This document shows, in pieces, positions 16,038-24,604 of a stretch of DNA of 57,938 nucleotides. The DNA is from an uncultured Bacteroidota bacterium. GTDB taxonomy: Bacteria; Bacteroidota; Bacteroidia; Chitinophagales; Saprospiraceae. The notes under the pieces were generated by a model. The model saw only the letters and a program-made list of their open reading frames with translations. It searched no databases and was not told the DNA's origin. The stretch covers positions 1-57,938 of the forward strand of contig CALMBD010000306.1 in the NCBI GenBank assembly GCA_937861115.1, given 5' to 3'. Within the stretch, counting starts at the first letter, position 1, and every line of letters begins with the position of its first letter. Position numbers and translations under genes: made by a program.

Positions 16038-17183
16038 TCAGGGTTTCAATATAACCAGGCGCTTGGTACCGATCGTGTTGCCCTTGCTGTCCAGCAGGCT
16101 GTACAGGTAGGTGCCTTTTTTGAAGTCTTCGAGGGCGATTTTTATGGTTTTGCTGCCTGATATGGCATAGTTTTCTTTCCAGACCACCTTTCCGACGATA
16201 TTGAAAATCTTGAGCGTATAATCGTCCTGCGGCAGATTGGTGCATTCAAAGCGCACCCATTCCACTGCCGGATTCGGATGCGCCTGAATATTGGCGCTGC
16301 CGGGCGACGGCACAACGGGGGCATCAGTGGTTTCGTTGAACTTGTACTGCATGCTCAACACCTCGGAAAGGTCGTTACTCATGGTAGCAACAGCAATCTC
16401 CTGCTTCTCGGTACCGCTGTAAAAACGGTATGTCGTTGTCGTATCCGTGCCCAGAAAATTGCCCAGTCCGCCGGTTCCGGCTGGCAGGATGAGCGACAGG
16501 TCGACCCAGCCCAGGGGGAAAGGTGACGAGATGTACACATCGAGGTTGGTCGTAACATAGTCGACCCGTTTTTTGCGCAGCACAGGGTAGGAGCCGCCCG
16601 GAATCTGGCAGGTGCCCCAGGCGTCTACTGCATCCAGCCGCTCCGTGTGCAAACGCACACGTATGGAGTCGGGCGGCGAGAATCCCTGAAACAGAGAATC
16701 GGGGAGTTGCGCAGTAGAAAACGGCAGGGAGAGGTCTGTTTCCGCTTGCGTTATATCGAAAAAGGCCATGGGAGACTGGCGCTCTAGAAAAGGAGGCGAA
16801 AACCTGGCCAGCACATTCAACCCGAATCCTGCAGGATCGGCCCCGGCATAGCCCAGCGCTTCTACCTTGTTGTTGGTGATGTTGTAATACGTCTCACCCG
16901 TCTGACCGATCACCACGGCATCAGCGCCGGGGTAACTCATGAAATTCAGCCCTGCACTTGCCGGACGAAAAATGATCTCGTTTGTGGAAGAAGCCTGAAG
17001 ACTTGTAAAGTCCCATAACTGGTTGCCACCGGGAGGCGTCGCCGGGTTTACCCCCATAGGCGCTGCGTCGAGGGCGATATGGAAGGTATCGCCAGCAGCG
17101 GGGAATGTAGCGGAAGTAACAATAATTTGGGAATAAGCGCTGAAGCACAGAGCGGAGAAAACTGCCAGTAACATTCGTCTCAT
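16038..17183 (-). CDS. T9SS type A sorted secreted protein
   Basis: 381 residues: a signal peptide (residues 1-18), an all-beta central region without a family I can name, and a type A sorting tail (about residues 300-381). The tail carries the pattern HPNPAVEWVRFECTNLP, DYTLKIFNIVGKVVW and GTYLYSLLDSKGNTIGTKRLVIL, which directs export through the type IX system and attachment at the cell surface. The central region starts VTSATFPAAGDTFHIALD, seen in other Bacteroidota T9SS cargo. A full two-box promoter lies at 17270-17302 and a terminator follows, so the gene is monocistronic. Confidence 0.88.
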   Translation of the reverse strand: MRRMLLAVFSALCFSAYSQIIVTSATFPAAGDTFHIALDAAPMGVNPATPPGGNQLWDFTSLQASSTNEIIFRPASAGLNFMSYPGADAVVIGQTGETYYNITNNKVEALGYAGADPAGFGLNVLARFSPPFLERQSPMAFFDITQAETDLSLPFSTAQLPDSLFQGFSPPDSIRVRLHTERLDAVDAWGTCQIPGGSYPVLRKKRVDYVTTNLDVYISSPFPLGWVDLSLILPAGTGGLGNFLGTDTTTTYRFYSGTEKQEIAVATMSNDLSEVLSMQYKFNETTDAPVVPSPGSANIQAHPNPAVEWVRFECTNLPQDDYTLKIFNIVGKVVWKENYAISGSKTIKIALEDFKKGTYLYSLLDSKGNTIGTKRLVILKP

Positions 17184-17269
17184 CGGATTGTTAGATAAAA
17201 TTGAAAGGGAGGAGATTAGATTGGAAATTGCTCAATTGGAGTATGTATTGTCCCGAATCGGGCCTGCTT

Positions 17270-17302
17270 CAAAGGTACGCTGCTTTTTTGCTAAAAGGCA
17301 AA
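17270..17302 (-). promoter_or_regulatory. Bacteroidota-type promoter for the T9SS protein
   Basis: Minus-strand TTTG (complement 17299-17302), 21-base spacer, TACCTTTG (complement 17270-17277). It overlaps a hairpin at 17279-17310 (GCTGCTTTTTTGC against GCAAAAAGGCAGC, one mismatch) that lies just past the stop of the ABC transporter gene and might terminate it. Confidence 0.55.
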
Positions 17303-17339
17303 AAGGCAGCGATGTAGATTCCCCTTTTTTGCAGAAACG

Positions 17340-19166
17340 TCATAATGCTTGCAATTCAACGAGCTTGCGATATACCAGTCCCGACTTCATTAATGTTTCA
17401 TGCGTCCCGCGTTCAATTATCTTTCCCGCATCCAGCACGACGATCTCGTCGGCATACTGAACGGTGCTGAGCCGGTGGGCGATCACGAGCGCCGTTCGGT
17501 TTTGCAACAGGCGCTCCAATGCAAGTTGAACAAGTTTCTCAGACTCCGAATCGAGCGCTGAAGTTGCCTCGTCGAGGATTAAAATTGGCGGATTTTTTAA
17601 TAATGCCCGTGCAATGGTCAATCGCTGCCGTTGTCCGCCGCTGAGTTTCGACCCCCGGTCGCCTATATTGGTATCGTAACCATCCGGCATCCGGACGATA
17701 AATTCGTGTGCATTGGCGGCTTTGGCAGCCGCCTCAACGGCATCGGCATCGGCCGGAAATCCAAACGCGATGTTGTTGCGTACCGTATCGTTAAACAGAA
17801 TGGCTTCCTGGCTGACAATACCCATCAGCGCCCGCAGTTCGCGTACCCGCAGCGTCCGGATGTCTTTGCCGTCGATCAGTATCTCCCCCGACGTCACGTC
17901 GTAAAAACGCGGCAGCAGATCGGCGATGGTGCTCTTGCCGGCGCCGGACGCCCCCACAAGCGCAATGACTTTTCCGTACGGGATTGTCAGGTTGATATTT
18001 TCCAGCGCAGCGCGATCGGCATTCCGGTAGCGGAAGGCGACGTCCTTGAATTCAATCCTGTCGTCAAATGACGATATGGGCAGCGCGGCATCCGTATCGG
18101 ATATGGATACCGGGGCGTCCAGTACCGACTGTACCCGCTCGAGCGCACCCAGCCCCTTGCGCATGCTGTACGATGCACTGCTGAGCTGTTTGGCCGGTTC
18201 GATAATGTTGTAAAAGGCGTATAAAAAGGTAATGAACGTAGCAGCCGACAGTTCGCCTGCAAACACCTGCCGCGCACCGAACCACAACAACACCGAAACT
18301 GCCGCTATACCGAGGAATTCAGACAGGGGCGATGCCAGGTCTTTGCGCCGGTACAAGCGCGTGAGCATGCGGGCGTACCCCTTGTTTTCGCGCTTGAAGC
18401 GCTCTTCCTGCCATTTCTCGGCGTTGAAACCTTTGATGATGCGCAAACCGCCCAGGGTTTCTTCTATCAGCGACCCGATCAGCCCCAGCCTGGTCTGCAC
18501 GGCCCCCGACTGCCGCCGCAACGAGCGCCCGATGCCTCCGATAATGAGACCGGAAAACAACATCAGGGCAAATACGAAGACGAGCAATTGCGGGGAAACA
18601 AAAATCATAAAGGCCAGACTTCCCAGAATGACCAGCGGCTCGCGGGCCACGGATTCCACTACGTTTACAATGCTCCATTCCACCTCCTGCACATCGGCCT
18701 GCGCGCGGCTCATCAGGTCGCCCTTGCGTTCTTCCGAAAAATAGGACAGGGGCAATTCAAGTATTTTTTCCACCACCTTTTGCCGCAGGTCGCTGATGAT
18801 GCCGTTGCGCACCGGCGCCAGAAAATACAGCGAGAGGTAGCGAAACAGGTTTTTTCCGAAAAAAGTGAGCACCAGGAAGGCGCAAACGATCAGCAGCGCT
18901 TCTTCCCGACCGTGCTGGGCTACCAGGTTTGAAAAAAAGGAGTTGATACTTTGCTCCAGTCCGCCCATCAGGGATTCCGGAGCAGGTGAGTCGGACGGCG
19001 CCGGCGCGGTGCCTTTATCCAGTTCGCCGGGACTGAACAGTATTTGCAGAAAGGGTTGCAACACCGGGATGCTGACGATCATGAACATCGACATCAGCAG
19101 GTTGCACAGAATGGCAAGGATGACGTACTTTTTATATGGTCCGTAATAACGAAAAAGCAGAAGCAT
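17340..19166 (-). CDS. MsbA-type ABC exporter (fused permease-ATPase)
   Basis: 608 residues, the half-transporter length of lipid and multidrug exporters. Residues 1-340 form the six-helix ABC membrane domain, with a Pro/Ser-rich insertion near residues 46-66 between the first two helices. Residues about 370-600 form the ATPase: Walker A GASGAGKS with Lys411, signature LSGGQRQR at 508-515, Walker B ILILDEATSALD with Asp532-Glu533, and the switch His564 (IAHRLSTV). The start is the ATG at complement 19164-19166; upstream codons in frame have no membrane-protein character. MsbA-like proteins flip lipid A precursors, but subfamily alone does not prove the substrate. It is 98 bases downstream of the TIR-FGE gene. 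Confidence 0.93.
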   Translation of the reverse strand: MLLLFRYYGPYKKYVILAILCNLLMSMFMIVSIPVLQPFLQILFSPGELDKGTAPAPSDSPAPESLMGGLEQSINSFFSNLVAQHGREEALLIVCAFLVLTFFGKNLFRYLSLYFLAPVRNGIISDLRQKVVEKILELPLSYFSEERKGDLMSRAQADVQEVEWSIVNVVESVAREPLVILGSLAFMIFVSPQLLVFVFALMLFSGLIIGGIGRSLRRQSGAVQTRLGLIGSLIEETLGGLRIIKGFNAEKWQEERFKRENKGYARMLTRLYRRKDLASPLSEFLGIAAVSVLLWFGARQVFAGELSAATFITFLYAFYNIIEPAKQLSSASYSMRKGLGALERVQSVLDAPVSISDTDAALPISSFDDRIEFKDVAFRYRNADRAALENINLTIPYGKVIALVGASGAGKSTIADLLPRFYDVTSGEILIDGKDIRTLRVRELRALMGIVSQEAILFNDTVRNNIAFGFPADADAVEAAAKAANAHEFIVRMPDGYDTNIGDRGSKLSGGQRQRLTIARALLKNPPILILDEATSALDSESEKLVQLALERLLQNRTALVIAHRLSTVQYADEIVVLDAGKIIERGTHETLMKSGLVYRKLVELQAL

Positions 19167-19229
19167 GCAGCGTAGGTGCGGGTTGTGCAGGGGTTTTGCC
19201 AAAAAAGGGGCAAGATAAGCAGAACCCCT

Positions 19230-19257
19230 GTACAACGGATTTGGAAATCCGTTGTAC
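19230..19257. repeat. Perfect 13-bp hairpin just past the TIR-FGE stop
   Basis: GTACAACGGATTT (19230-19242) and AAATCCGTTGTAC (19245-19257) are perfect inverted copies around a two-base centre. The hairpin starts seven bases after the stop codon of the TIR-FGE gene. No T-run follows on the minus strand, so a classical terminator is less likely. It may be a third short-palindrome family of this genome, or a structure linked to the putative variable region (see findings). Confidence 0.8.
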
Positions 19258-19264
19258 CACCGGG

Positions 19265-20527
19265 CTATATCTCCCGAACGATCCGGAAGCCATAGGCATC
19301 GTACCGGTGATCCGGAAGCCCGCGATACCGGTAAACGGAGCGGCAATAAAAATCGATAACATTCCAGGAGCCGCCACGCAGGACCCGCATTTTATTATTG
19401 CCCTCTTTTGTCCAGGCATTGTTATCTGCCGGGGCGTTTTTGTAGTCGTCGTGCCAGTGGTCGGCGCACCATTCCCAGACATTCCCGCTCATATCGTACA
19501 GGCCCAACTCATTTCCGGCCTTCTCCCCTACCGGATGGGTTTTGCCGCCGGAATTGCCGCTGTGCCAGCCTGCCTTGTCGAGGTTGTCACTTCCGGCAAA
19601 CCGATAATTTTGAGAGATCGTCCCGCCGCGCGCAGCGAATTCCCACTCCGCTTCCGACGGCAAGCGGTAGGTGTTGCCTGTTATCTGACTGAGCCATTGG
19701 CAATAAGATTGTGCTTCGTGCCAATTCACGCGTATGGCCGGGCGGCGACCACGCCCCCAGCCCTGGTCGCCGGGCGGCACGAGCCCTTTTTCTGCGCAAA
19801 AGAGGTCGAACAACTCCATAGTCACCGGAAATTTACCGATCCAGAAGGGTGATAAGCGCACATTGCGGAGGGGTTTTGTCGCGGGATAGTCCGGACTGCC
19901 CATATTCAGTAGGCCGCCTTCAACATAAACCATCTCCGGCGCCTCGGGCCGGTCGCGATGGACCTGCCCGTTTTGAAGCACTGGAGGCAGCGCCTGTGCT
20001 CCGGTTGGTCCGGCAGCCACATTGCCCGGCGGCCGGGCAGGAGGGACTGATGCCTGTCGTTCCTTCAGGAGTTTCTGTACCCGGTCCGCGATTTTCTGTA
20101 CTACCGCATCCCAGGCTTTATCCCGTTGTTTCCAGTATTCCAGATCCGTTACGGCAGCACCGCCCGGGGGCAGCACCTGCAGGTCCTTAATGACGGGAAA
20201 GAGGTTCCAGGTACAGGGCCGAACGATGATCGGGATGATCAGGGCATCACCATTGTTCAGTCGGTCGACCGCCGTGCTGAATTCTTCTCCCCGGATATAG
20301 TCGGAGTTGTAAAAATCCACACTTACCAGTATCAGGAACAGTTCGGCAGCCAGCAGTTGTTCCCTGATAGCGGCATCCCAATAGGCGCCCGGCATAATTT
20401 CCCGGTCACTCCACAGATCAAGCCAACCGAGATCGACCAAAGGCCTCAGGTGGCCTTCGAGTTCTTCGCGCAGCGTTTTGTCTTTGCTGGAATAAATAAC
20501 AAATGTTTTCAGCGGGTTGGGCGCCAT
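19265..20527 (-). CDS. TIR domain fused to FGE/SUMF1-like C-type-lectin-fold domain
   Basis: 420 residues, no signal peptide. Residues about 7-135 are a bacterial TIR domain: FVIYSSKDK, DLGWLDLWSDREIMPG, LFLILVSVDFYNSDY, then GEEFSTAVDRL with Glu82 aligned to the catalytic Glu of NADase TIRs, and IIPIIVRPCTW. A Pro/Ala linker (160-195) follows. Residues about 197-420 are a formylglycine-generating-enzyme (SUMF1) fold: MVYVEGGLLNMGS, RLPSEAEWEFAARGG, GLYDMSGNVWEWCAD, RVLRGGSWN, YGFRIV. The FGE fold is often used for ligand display rather than catalysis, and the copper-binding cysteines of true FGE are not evident. The gene starts 40 bases after accC on the same strand and may be co-transcribed with it. 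Its last 38 codons look like a diversified variable region. Confidence 0.9.
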   Translation of the reverse strand: MAPNPLKTFVIYSSKDKTLREELEGHLRPLVDLGWLDLWSDREIMPGAYWDAAIREQLLAAELFLILVSVDFYNSDYIRGEEFSTAVDRLNNGDALIIPIIVRPCTWNLFPVIKDLQVLPPGGAAVTDLEYWKQRDKAWDAVVQKIADRVQKLLKERQASVPPARPPGNVAAGPTGAQALPPVLQNGQVHRDRPEAPEMVYVEGGLLNMGSPDYPATKPLRNVRLSPFWIGKFPVTMELFDLFCAEKGLVPPGDQGWGRGRRPAIRVNWHEAQSYCQWLSQITGNTYRLPSEAEWEFAARGGTISQNYRFAGSDNLDKAGWHSGNSGGKTHPVGEKAGNELGLYDMSGNVWEWCADHWHDDYKNAPADNNAWTKEGNNKMRVLRGGSWNVIDFYCRSVYRYRGLPDHRYDAYGFRIVREI

Positions 20528-20567
20528 GTTGCAGGAAATATACGGCGACGGAAAACTACCGCCCGCC

Positions 20568-21917
20568 TTATGCCATCTCGCTCTTGAAATCCCAGTTGTT
20601 CAAAAAACCGGTGGTAAAATTGCCCTCCTGGAAGTCCTTGTTGCGCATCAGACGTTGGTGAAAGGGAACGGTTGTTTTGACGCCCTCCACGATAAACTCA
20701 TCGAGTGCGCGCTCCATCTTCAGGATCGCCTCGTCGCGCGTACGGGCACGTACGATGAGTTTGGCAATCATTGAATCGTAGTAGGGCGGTATGGTGTAGC
20801 CTGCATAAACGTGTGTGTCTACCCGAACGCCGTGTCCTTTGGGCGAATGGAACGAGGTGATCTTGCCGGGGCTGGGGCGGAAATCGTTAAAGGGGTCTTC
20901 CGCGTTGATACGGCACTCGATGGCATGCATCTCCGGGAAATAATTCTTGCCCGAAATGGGCAGGCCTGCCGCAATTTTGATCTGTTCCTTGATGAGGTCG
21001 AAGTCGATCACCTCTTCGGTCACGGTATGCTCCACCTGGATACGGGTGTTCATTTCCATGAAATAAAAGTTGCGGTATTTATCCACGAGAAATTCGATGG
21101 TACCCACGCCTTCATAACTAATGGCATTGCAGGCCTTGATGGCTGCTTCACCCATTTTTTCGCGGAGTTCCGGTGTCATGAACGGGGACGGACTTTCTTC
21201 AACCAGTTTCTGGTGGCGGCGCTGTATGGAGCAGTCCCGCTCCGAGAGGTGACAGGCTTTGCCCAGTTGGTCGCCTGCGACCTGAATCTCGATGTGGCGC
21301 GGTTCCTCAATATATTTTTCCATGTAGATGCCGTCGTTGCTGAACGAGGCCTTGGCCTCGCGCCGTGCCGTATCCCATTGATCCTCAAACTCTTCTGGTT
21401 TCCATACGATACGCATACCCTTTCCGCCGCCACCGGCGGTAGCCTTCAGAATAACGGGATAGCCGATCTCTTTAGCCATCTTCATACCCGATTTTGCGTC
21501 GGTGAGCAGGCCTTCGGTACCCGGAACACAGGGTACGCCTGCCTTGAGCATCGTTTCCTTTGCCGTGATCTTGTCACCCATCGCACGAATCTGGTCGGGG
21601 GTTGGGCCGATAAATTTGATCCCGTACTCCTGGCACACCTCTGCAAAAGAGGCGTTTTCAGACAAAAAGCCGTAGCCGGGGTGGATAGCGTCGGCGTCGG
21701 TGATCTCGACCGCAGCCATGATGCGCGGTACGTTGAGATAACTTTCTGAGGAGGGCGGCGGGCCGATACAAACGGCTTCGTCGGCGAAGCGCACATGCAG
21801 GCTGTCGCGGTCGGCCGTAGAGTACAGCGCTACCGTTTTAATGCCCATCTCCTTGCAGGTGCGAATGATGCGCAGGGCTATTTCGCCCCGGTTCGCGATC
21901 AGTATTTTTTTGAACAT
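20568..21917 (-). CDS. accC: Acetyl-CoA carboxylase, biotin carboxylase subunit
   Basis: 449 residues, normal length. It carboxylates the biotin on AccB using ATP and bicarbonate, the first half-reaction of malonyl-CoA synthesis. Seen: [20 protein letters not shown] at the N-terminus, [13 protein letters not shown], the ATP-grasp glycine loop [24 protein letters not shown], the metal/ATP-binding [15 protein letters not shown], and [10 protein letters not shown]-like [10 protein letters not shown]. It is downstream of accB (238-base gap) in the fabH-efp-accB-accC order. TIR-FGE follows after 40 bases. Confidence 0.97.
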   Translation of the reverse strand: MFKKILIANRGEIALRIIRTCKEMGIKTVALYSTADRDSLHVRFADEAVCIGPPPSSESYLNVPRIMAAVEITDADAIHPGYGFLSENASFAEVCQEYGIKFIGPTPDQIRAMGDKITAKETMLKAGVPCVPGTEGLLTDAKSGMKMAKEIGYPVILKATAGGGGKGMRIVWKPEEFEDQWDTARREAKASFSNDGIYMEKYIEEPRHIEIQVAGDQLGKACHLSERDCSIQRRHQKLVEESPSPFMTPELREKMGEAAIKACNAISYEGVGTIEFLVDKYRNFYFMEMNTRIQVEHTVTEEVIDFDLIKEQIKIAAGLPISGKNYFPEMHAIECRINAEDPFNDFRPSPGKITSFHSPKGHGVRVDTHVYAGYTIPPYYDSMIAKLIVRARTRDEAILKMERALDEFIVEGVKTTVPFHQRLMRNKDFQEGNFTTGFLNNWDFKSEMA

Positions 21918-22155
21918 ATATTTGATATAAGTCCTTCCTTTTCAGGCTGCGTACTTTTAAAACCGTCCCTGACAATTTAAAAACATCAACGCAGAAATCG
22001 AAAGACTGTGTTTTTGATGAAGACAAAATCAGACCAGGTATTGTTGGGGTAATGCACATCCGTTTTATATGGCAAGCCAGACAAAACTTCACCGGATACC
22101 TTGTTGTGGTTTAACGCGGCCAGCATATGGGGCCGGAAAAGCACCTTCCAGACTA

Positions 22156-22668
22156 TTACCCTTCGACCAGGAACAAGGGCTGATCGTACTCCACCGGAGA
22201 TGCATCTTCGACCAATACCTTTACGATCTTGCCTTTTATTTCCGATTCAATCTCGTTGAACAGTTTCATCGCTTCGATGATACAGACTTTTGAGCCGACT
22301 TCCACGGTGTCGCCGACCTTGACAAAAGGCGGTTTATCCGGGCCGCCGCTGCGATAGAAAGTGCCGACCATCGGTGATTTGATCTGTTTGTATTTGGAAT
22401 CATCGTCGGTCGCCGAGGCGGCAGGGGCGGCAGCTTCCGTTTTTGGCGGCGCGGCAGGCGCCGGTGCGGGGGCGGCAGGCGCAGGCGCGGAAGGCGTCAT
22501 GGACACCATAGGTTGTTGCATCGGAACCATTACTTGCGTAGGCTGTGATGCTGCCTCATGGGTCTGATTCCGGATAACAAGTTTAAATTCTCCTTCCTTC
22601 AGGATAAATTCGGTGAGCTTGTACTTACTCATCATCCGAATCAATTCTTGTATTTGGTTAAAATCCAT
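22156..22668 (-). CDS. accB: Acetyl-CoA carboxylase, biotin carboxyl carrier protein
   Basis: 170 residues from the ATG at complement 22666-22668. An N-terminal helical region (MDFNQIQELIRMMSKYKLTEF) is followed by a Pro/Ala-rich flexible linker (about residues 58-88) and the biotinyl domain (about 94-170). The biotin-accepting Lys135 lies in EAMKL; the usual motif is EAMKM, and the Leu change is common and harmless. The preceding thumb region (SPMVGTFYRSGGPDKPPFVKVGD) is intact. A -7 element is at 22755-22762, inside the gap after efp. Confidence 0.96.
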   Translation of the reverse strand: MDFNQIQELIRMMSKYKLTEFILKEGEFKLVIRNQTHEAASQPTQVMVPMQQPMVSMTPSAPAPAAPAPAPAAPPKTEAAAPAASATDDDSKYKQIKSPMVGTFYRSGGPDKPPFVKVGDTVEVGSKVCIIEAMKLFNEIESEIKGKIVKVLVEDASPVEYDQPLFLVEG

Positions 22669-22754
22669 ACCGAACAATGTTTTGCTGTTGCGAAAAAAAA
22701 GAGGGGGAAGCAAAGAAAAAACGTTTCTGATGAAATATTTTTTCCTTCTCCCCC

Positions 22755-22762
22755 CAAAGGTA
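22755..22762 (-). promoter_or_regulatory. -7 element (TACCTTTG) upstream of accB
   Basis: Minus-strand TACCTTTG (complement of CAAAGGTA) lies between the efp stop and the accB start, about 87 bases before the ATG. No convincing TTTG partner is present. It may give an internal promoter for accB-accC. Confidence 0.35.
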
Positions 22763-22780
22763 TCAAATGATGAAAGATTT

Positions 22781-23347
22781 TTACTTTTTGACGCGCTCCA
22801 TGTAAGCTCCGGTAGCGGTGTCGATCTTGATGAAGTCGCCTTCTTCACAGAAAAGCGGTACACGTACCTCGGCGCCGGTTTCCACCGTGGCCGGCTTCAG
22901 GGTGTTGGTAGCGGTGTCGCCGCGAAGTCCCGGTTCGGTATAGGTGATCTGCAAAACAACCGTCTGCGGAAGTTCCACCGAAAGCAGGGTTTCCTTCTGG
23001 GCATGGAAAAGCGCGTCGACGACGTCGCCCTCCTTGAGGAACTTGCCATTATCGATCATATCCTCGGGCACGGAAATCTGGTCGTAGGTTTCCTGATTCA
23101 TGAGCATATACCCGCCATCTTCAGGGTACAGGTACTGGAATTTGCGCCGTTCCACGCGCACTTCGGTAATCGAGTGACCACTCTGGAAGGTATGTTCGAT
23201 AACCTTGCCGGAAGTAGAACTTTTCAGTTTGGTCCAAACCTTTCCACTGCCGCGACCTACCTGAAAGCGCTGAAAATCAATCACCCGGAGGATATCGTTA
23301 TTGAGTTCAATGCACAGGCCGTTGCGGATGTCTGCCGTCGTTGCCAT
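22781..23347 (-). CDS. efp: Elongation factor P with arginine at the tip
   Basis: 188 residues, normal length. EF-P binds ribosomes stalled at polyproline and promotes peptide bond formation. The three-domain pattern is intact, including the C-terminal signature PGLRGDTATNTLKPATVETG. The loop that reaches the peptidyl-transferase centre reads FQVGRGSGKVW, placing Arg32 where most Bacteroidota have Lys in a PGKG motif. In other phyla an Arg here is rhamnosylated by EarP, whereas Lys is modified by EpmA/B or by a 5-aminopentanol route. No earP-like gene is in the window. It lies between fabH and accB, the usual neighbourhood in this phylum, with a strong promoter at 23433-23463. Confidence 0.95.
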   Translation of the reverse strand: MATTADIRNGLCIELNNDILRVIDFQRFQVGRGSGKVWTKLKSSTSGKVIEHTFQSGHSITEVRVERRKFQYLYPEDGGYMLMNQETYDQISVPEDMIDNGKFLKEGDVVDALFHAQKETLLSVELPQTVVLQITYTEPGLRGDTATNTLKPATVETGAEVRVPLFCEEGDFIKIDTATGAYMERVKK

Positions 23348-23432
23348 TTTTTTAAAGAATAAATGATGAAAAATGAATGTTTTGGTCAGGGGGAATGACT
23401 TCAGAGGCGAAGCCTGGTTTTAAAAAGGCGCG

Positions 23433-23463
23433 CAAAGGTAGGTTAATTTTGGTTATTGCCAAA
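23433..23463 (-). promoter_or_regulatory. Consensus Bacteroidota promoter for efp-accB-accC
   Basis: Minus-strand TTTG (complement 23460-23463), exactly 19 bases, then TACCTTTG (complement 23433-23440). This is the best consensus match in the window. The leader to the efp ATG is about 80 bases. Confidence 0.7.
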
Positions 23464-23501
23464 TGCCGAATTGAAATGAAGGGTGTAAAGGCATATCCCG
23501 A

Positions 23502-24494
23502 CTAATACGCCCATTTCAAATAAAGCGCTCCCCAGGTGAATCCCCCGCCAAACGCAGTCAGGATGATATTGTCGCCTTTTTTAAACTGGTTCTCGTACTC
23601 CCACATGCAAAGCGGCAGGGTGCCCGAGGTGGTATTGCCGTATTTATGGATGTTGACGGTTACGCGGTCGAGGGGGAACTGAAGGTGTTCGGCAACCGAG
23701 GTGATGATACGCATGTTGGCCTGGTGCGGCACAACCCAGTTGATATCTTCGATGGTCATTTTGTTGCGGCGCATCACCTCCTCCACTGTGCTGGTCATGC
23801 CTTTTACAGCCTGGACAAACACGCGTTTGCCATCCTGCCAGGCATAGTGTTCGCGATTGGCGACGGTTTCCGCACTCGCCGGACGGAGCGACCCGCCGGC
23901 TTTCATATTGAGGAACTCGCGACCCGAGCCATCGCCACGGAGGACGAAATCCTGTATGCCCGTGCCGTCTTTACGCCCTTCAAGCAGCACGGCAGCAGCG
24001 CCATCGCCAAAAATGACACAGGTATTGCGGTCGGTGTAGTCAATGATAGACGACATCATGTCGGCGCCCACGACCACCACTTTGCTGTATGTTTCGCTCT
24101 GAATAAACTGGGTGCCCGTTGCCAAGGCATAGAGAAAACCGGAACAGGCGGCATTGATATCATAGCCGAAAGCGTTTTTGGCGCCGATCTTGTCACAAAC
24201 AGTATTGGCGGTATCGGGAAATACCATGTCGCCGGTAATGGTGCCGACGATCAGCATGTCAATTTCGCCCGGTTTGGTATTGGTCTTCTCCAGCAGACCC
24301 CTGACGGCCTCTGCACACATATCGCTGGTGGCCCAGCCCGGCGTTTTGAGGATACGGCGTTCGCGGATGCCGGTTCGGGAGGTGATCCACTCGTCGTTGG
24401 TGTCCACCATTTTTTCGAGGTCAAAGTTGGTCAGCCGGTCTTCGGGTACCCAGCCATGAACGCCGGTGATGGCTGCATGCAATTTATTCGCCAT
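23502..24494 (-). CDS. fabH: 3-oxoacyl-ACP synthase III (KAS III)
   Basis: 330 residues. It condenses acetyl-CoA (or branched primers) with malonyl-ACP to start fatty-acid synthesis. The thiolase-fold catalytic triad is visible: Cys117 in NAACSGFLYAL, His257 in VPHQAN, Asn287 in YGNTTSGT. The N-terminus (ITGVHGWVPEDRLTNFDLE, then SRTGIRERR) and the end TAFGGGFTWGALYLKW are typical. It is followed 154 bases later by efp, which has its own promoter. A single -7 element TACCTTTG lies at complement 24520-24527. Confidence 0.97.
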   Translation of the reverse strand: MANKLHAAITGVHGWVPEDRLTNFDLEKMVDTNDEWITSRTGIRERRILKTPGWATSDMCAEAVRGLLEKTNTKPGEIDMLIVGTITGDMVFPDTANTVCDKIGAKNAFGYDINAACSGFLYALATGTQFIQSETYSKVVVVGADMMSSIIDYTDRNTCVIFGDGAAAVLLEGRKDGTGIQDFVLRGDGSGREFLNMKAGGSLRPASAETVANREHYAWQDGKRVFVQAVKGMTSTVEEVMRRNKMTIEDINWVVPHQANMRIITSVAEHLQFPLDRVTVNIHKYGNTTSGTLPLCMWEYENQFKKGDNIILTAFGGGFTWGALYLKWAY

Positions 24495-24519
24495 TTACTT
24501 GAGAAGTTTGTTCGAGGCG

Positions 24520-24527
24520 CAAAGGTA
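24520..24527 (-). promoter_or_regulatory. -7 element (TACCTTTG) upstream of fabH
   Basis: Minus-strand TACCTTTG about 26 bases before the fabH ATG. No good TTTG box is at the usual distance. Confidence 0.4.
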
Positions 24528-24604
24528 GCGAACCGGCTGAAATCGCTATGAAGTACTGTGACAAGATTATTCAATCATGCCACAGTACACTTTCCTTTGG
24601 GGGG

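Noticed and set aside
19265-20527. A complete diversity-generating retroelement
   Set aside because: No reverse transcriptase or template repeat was found in the window, so only the variable-region resemblance is reported.
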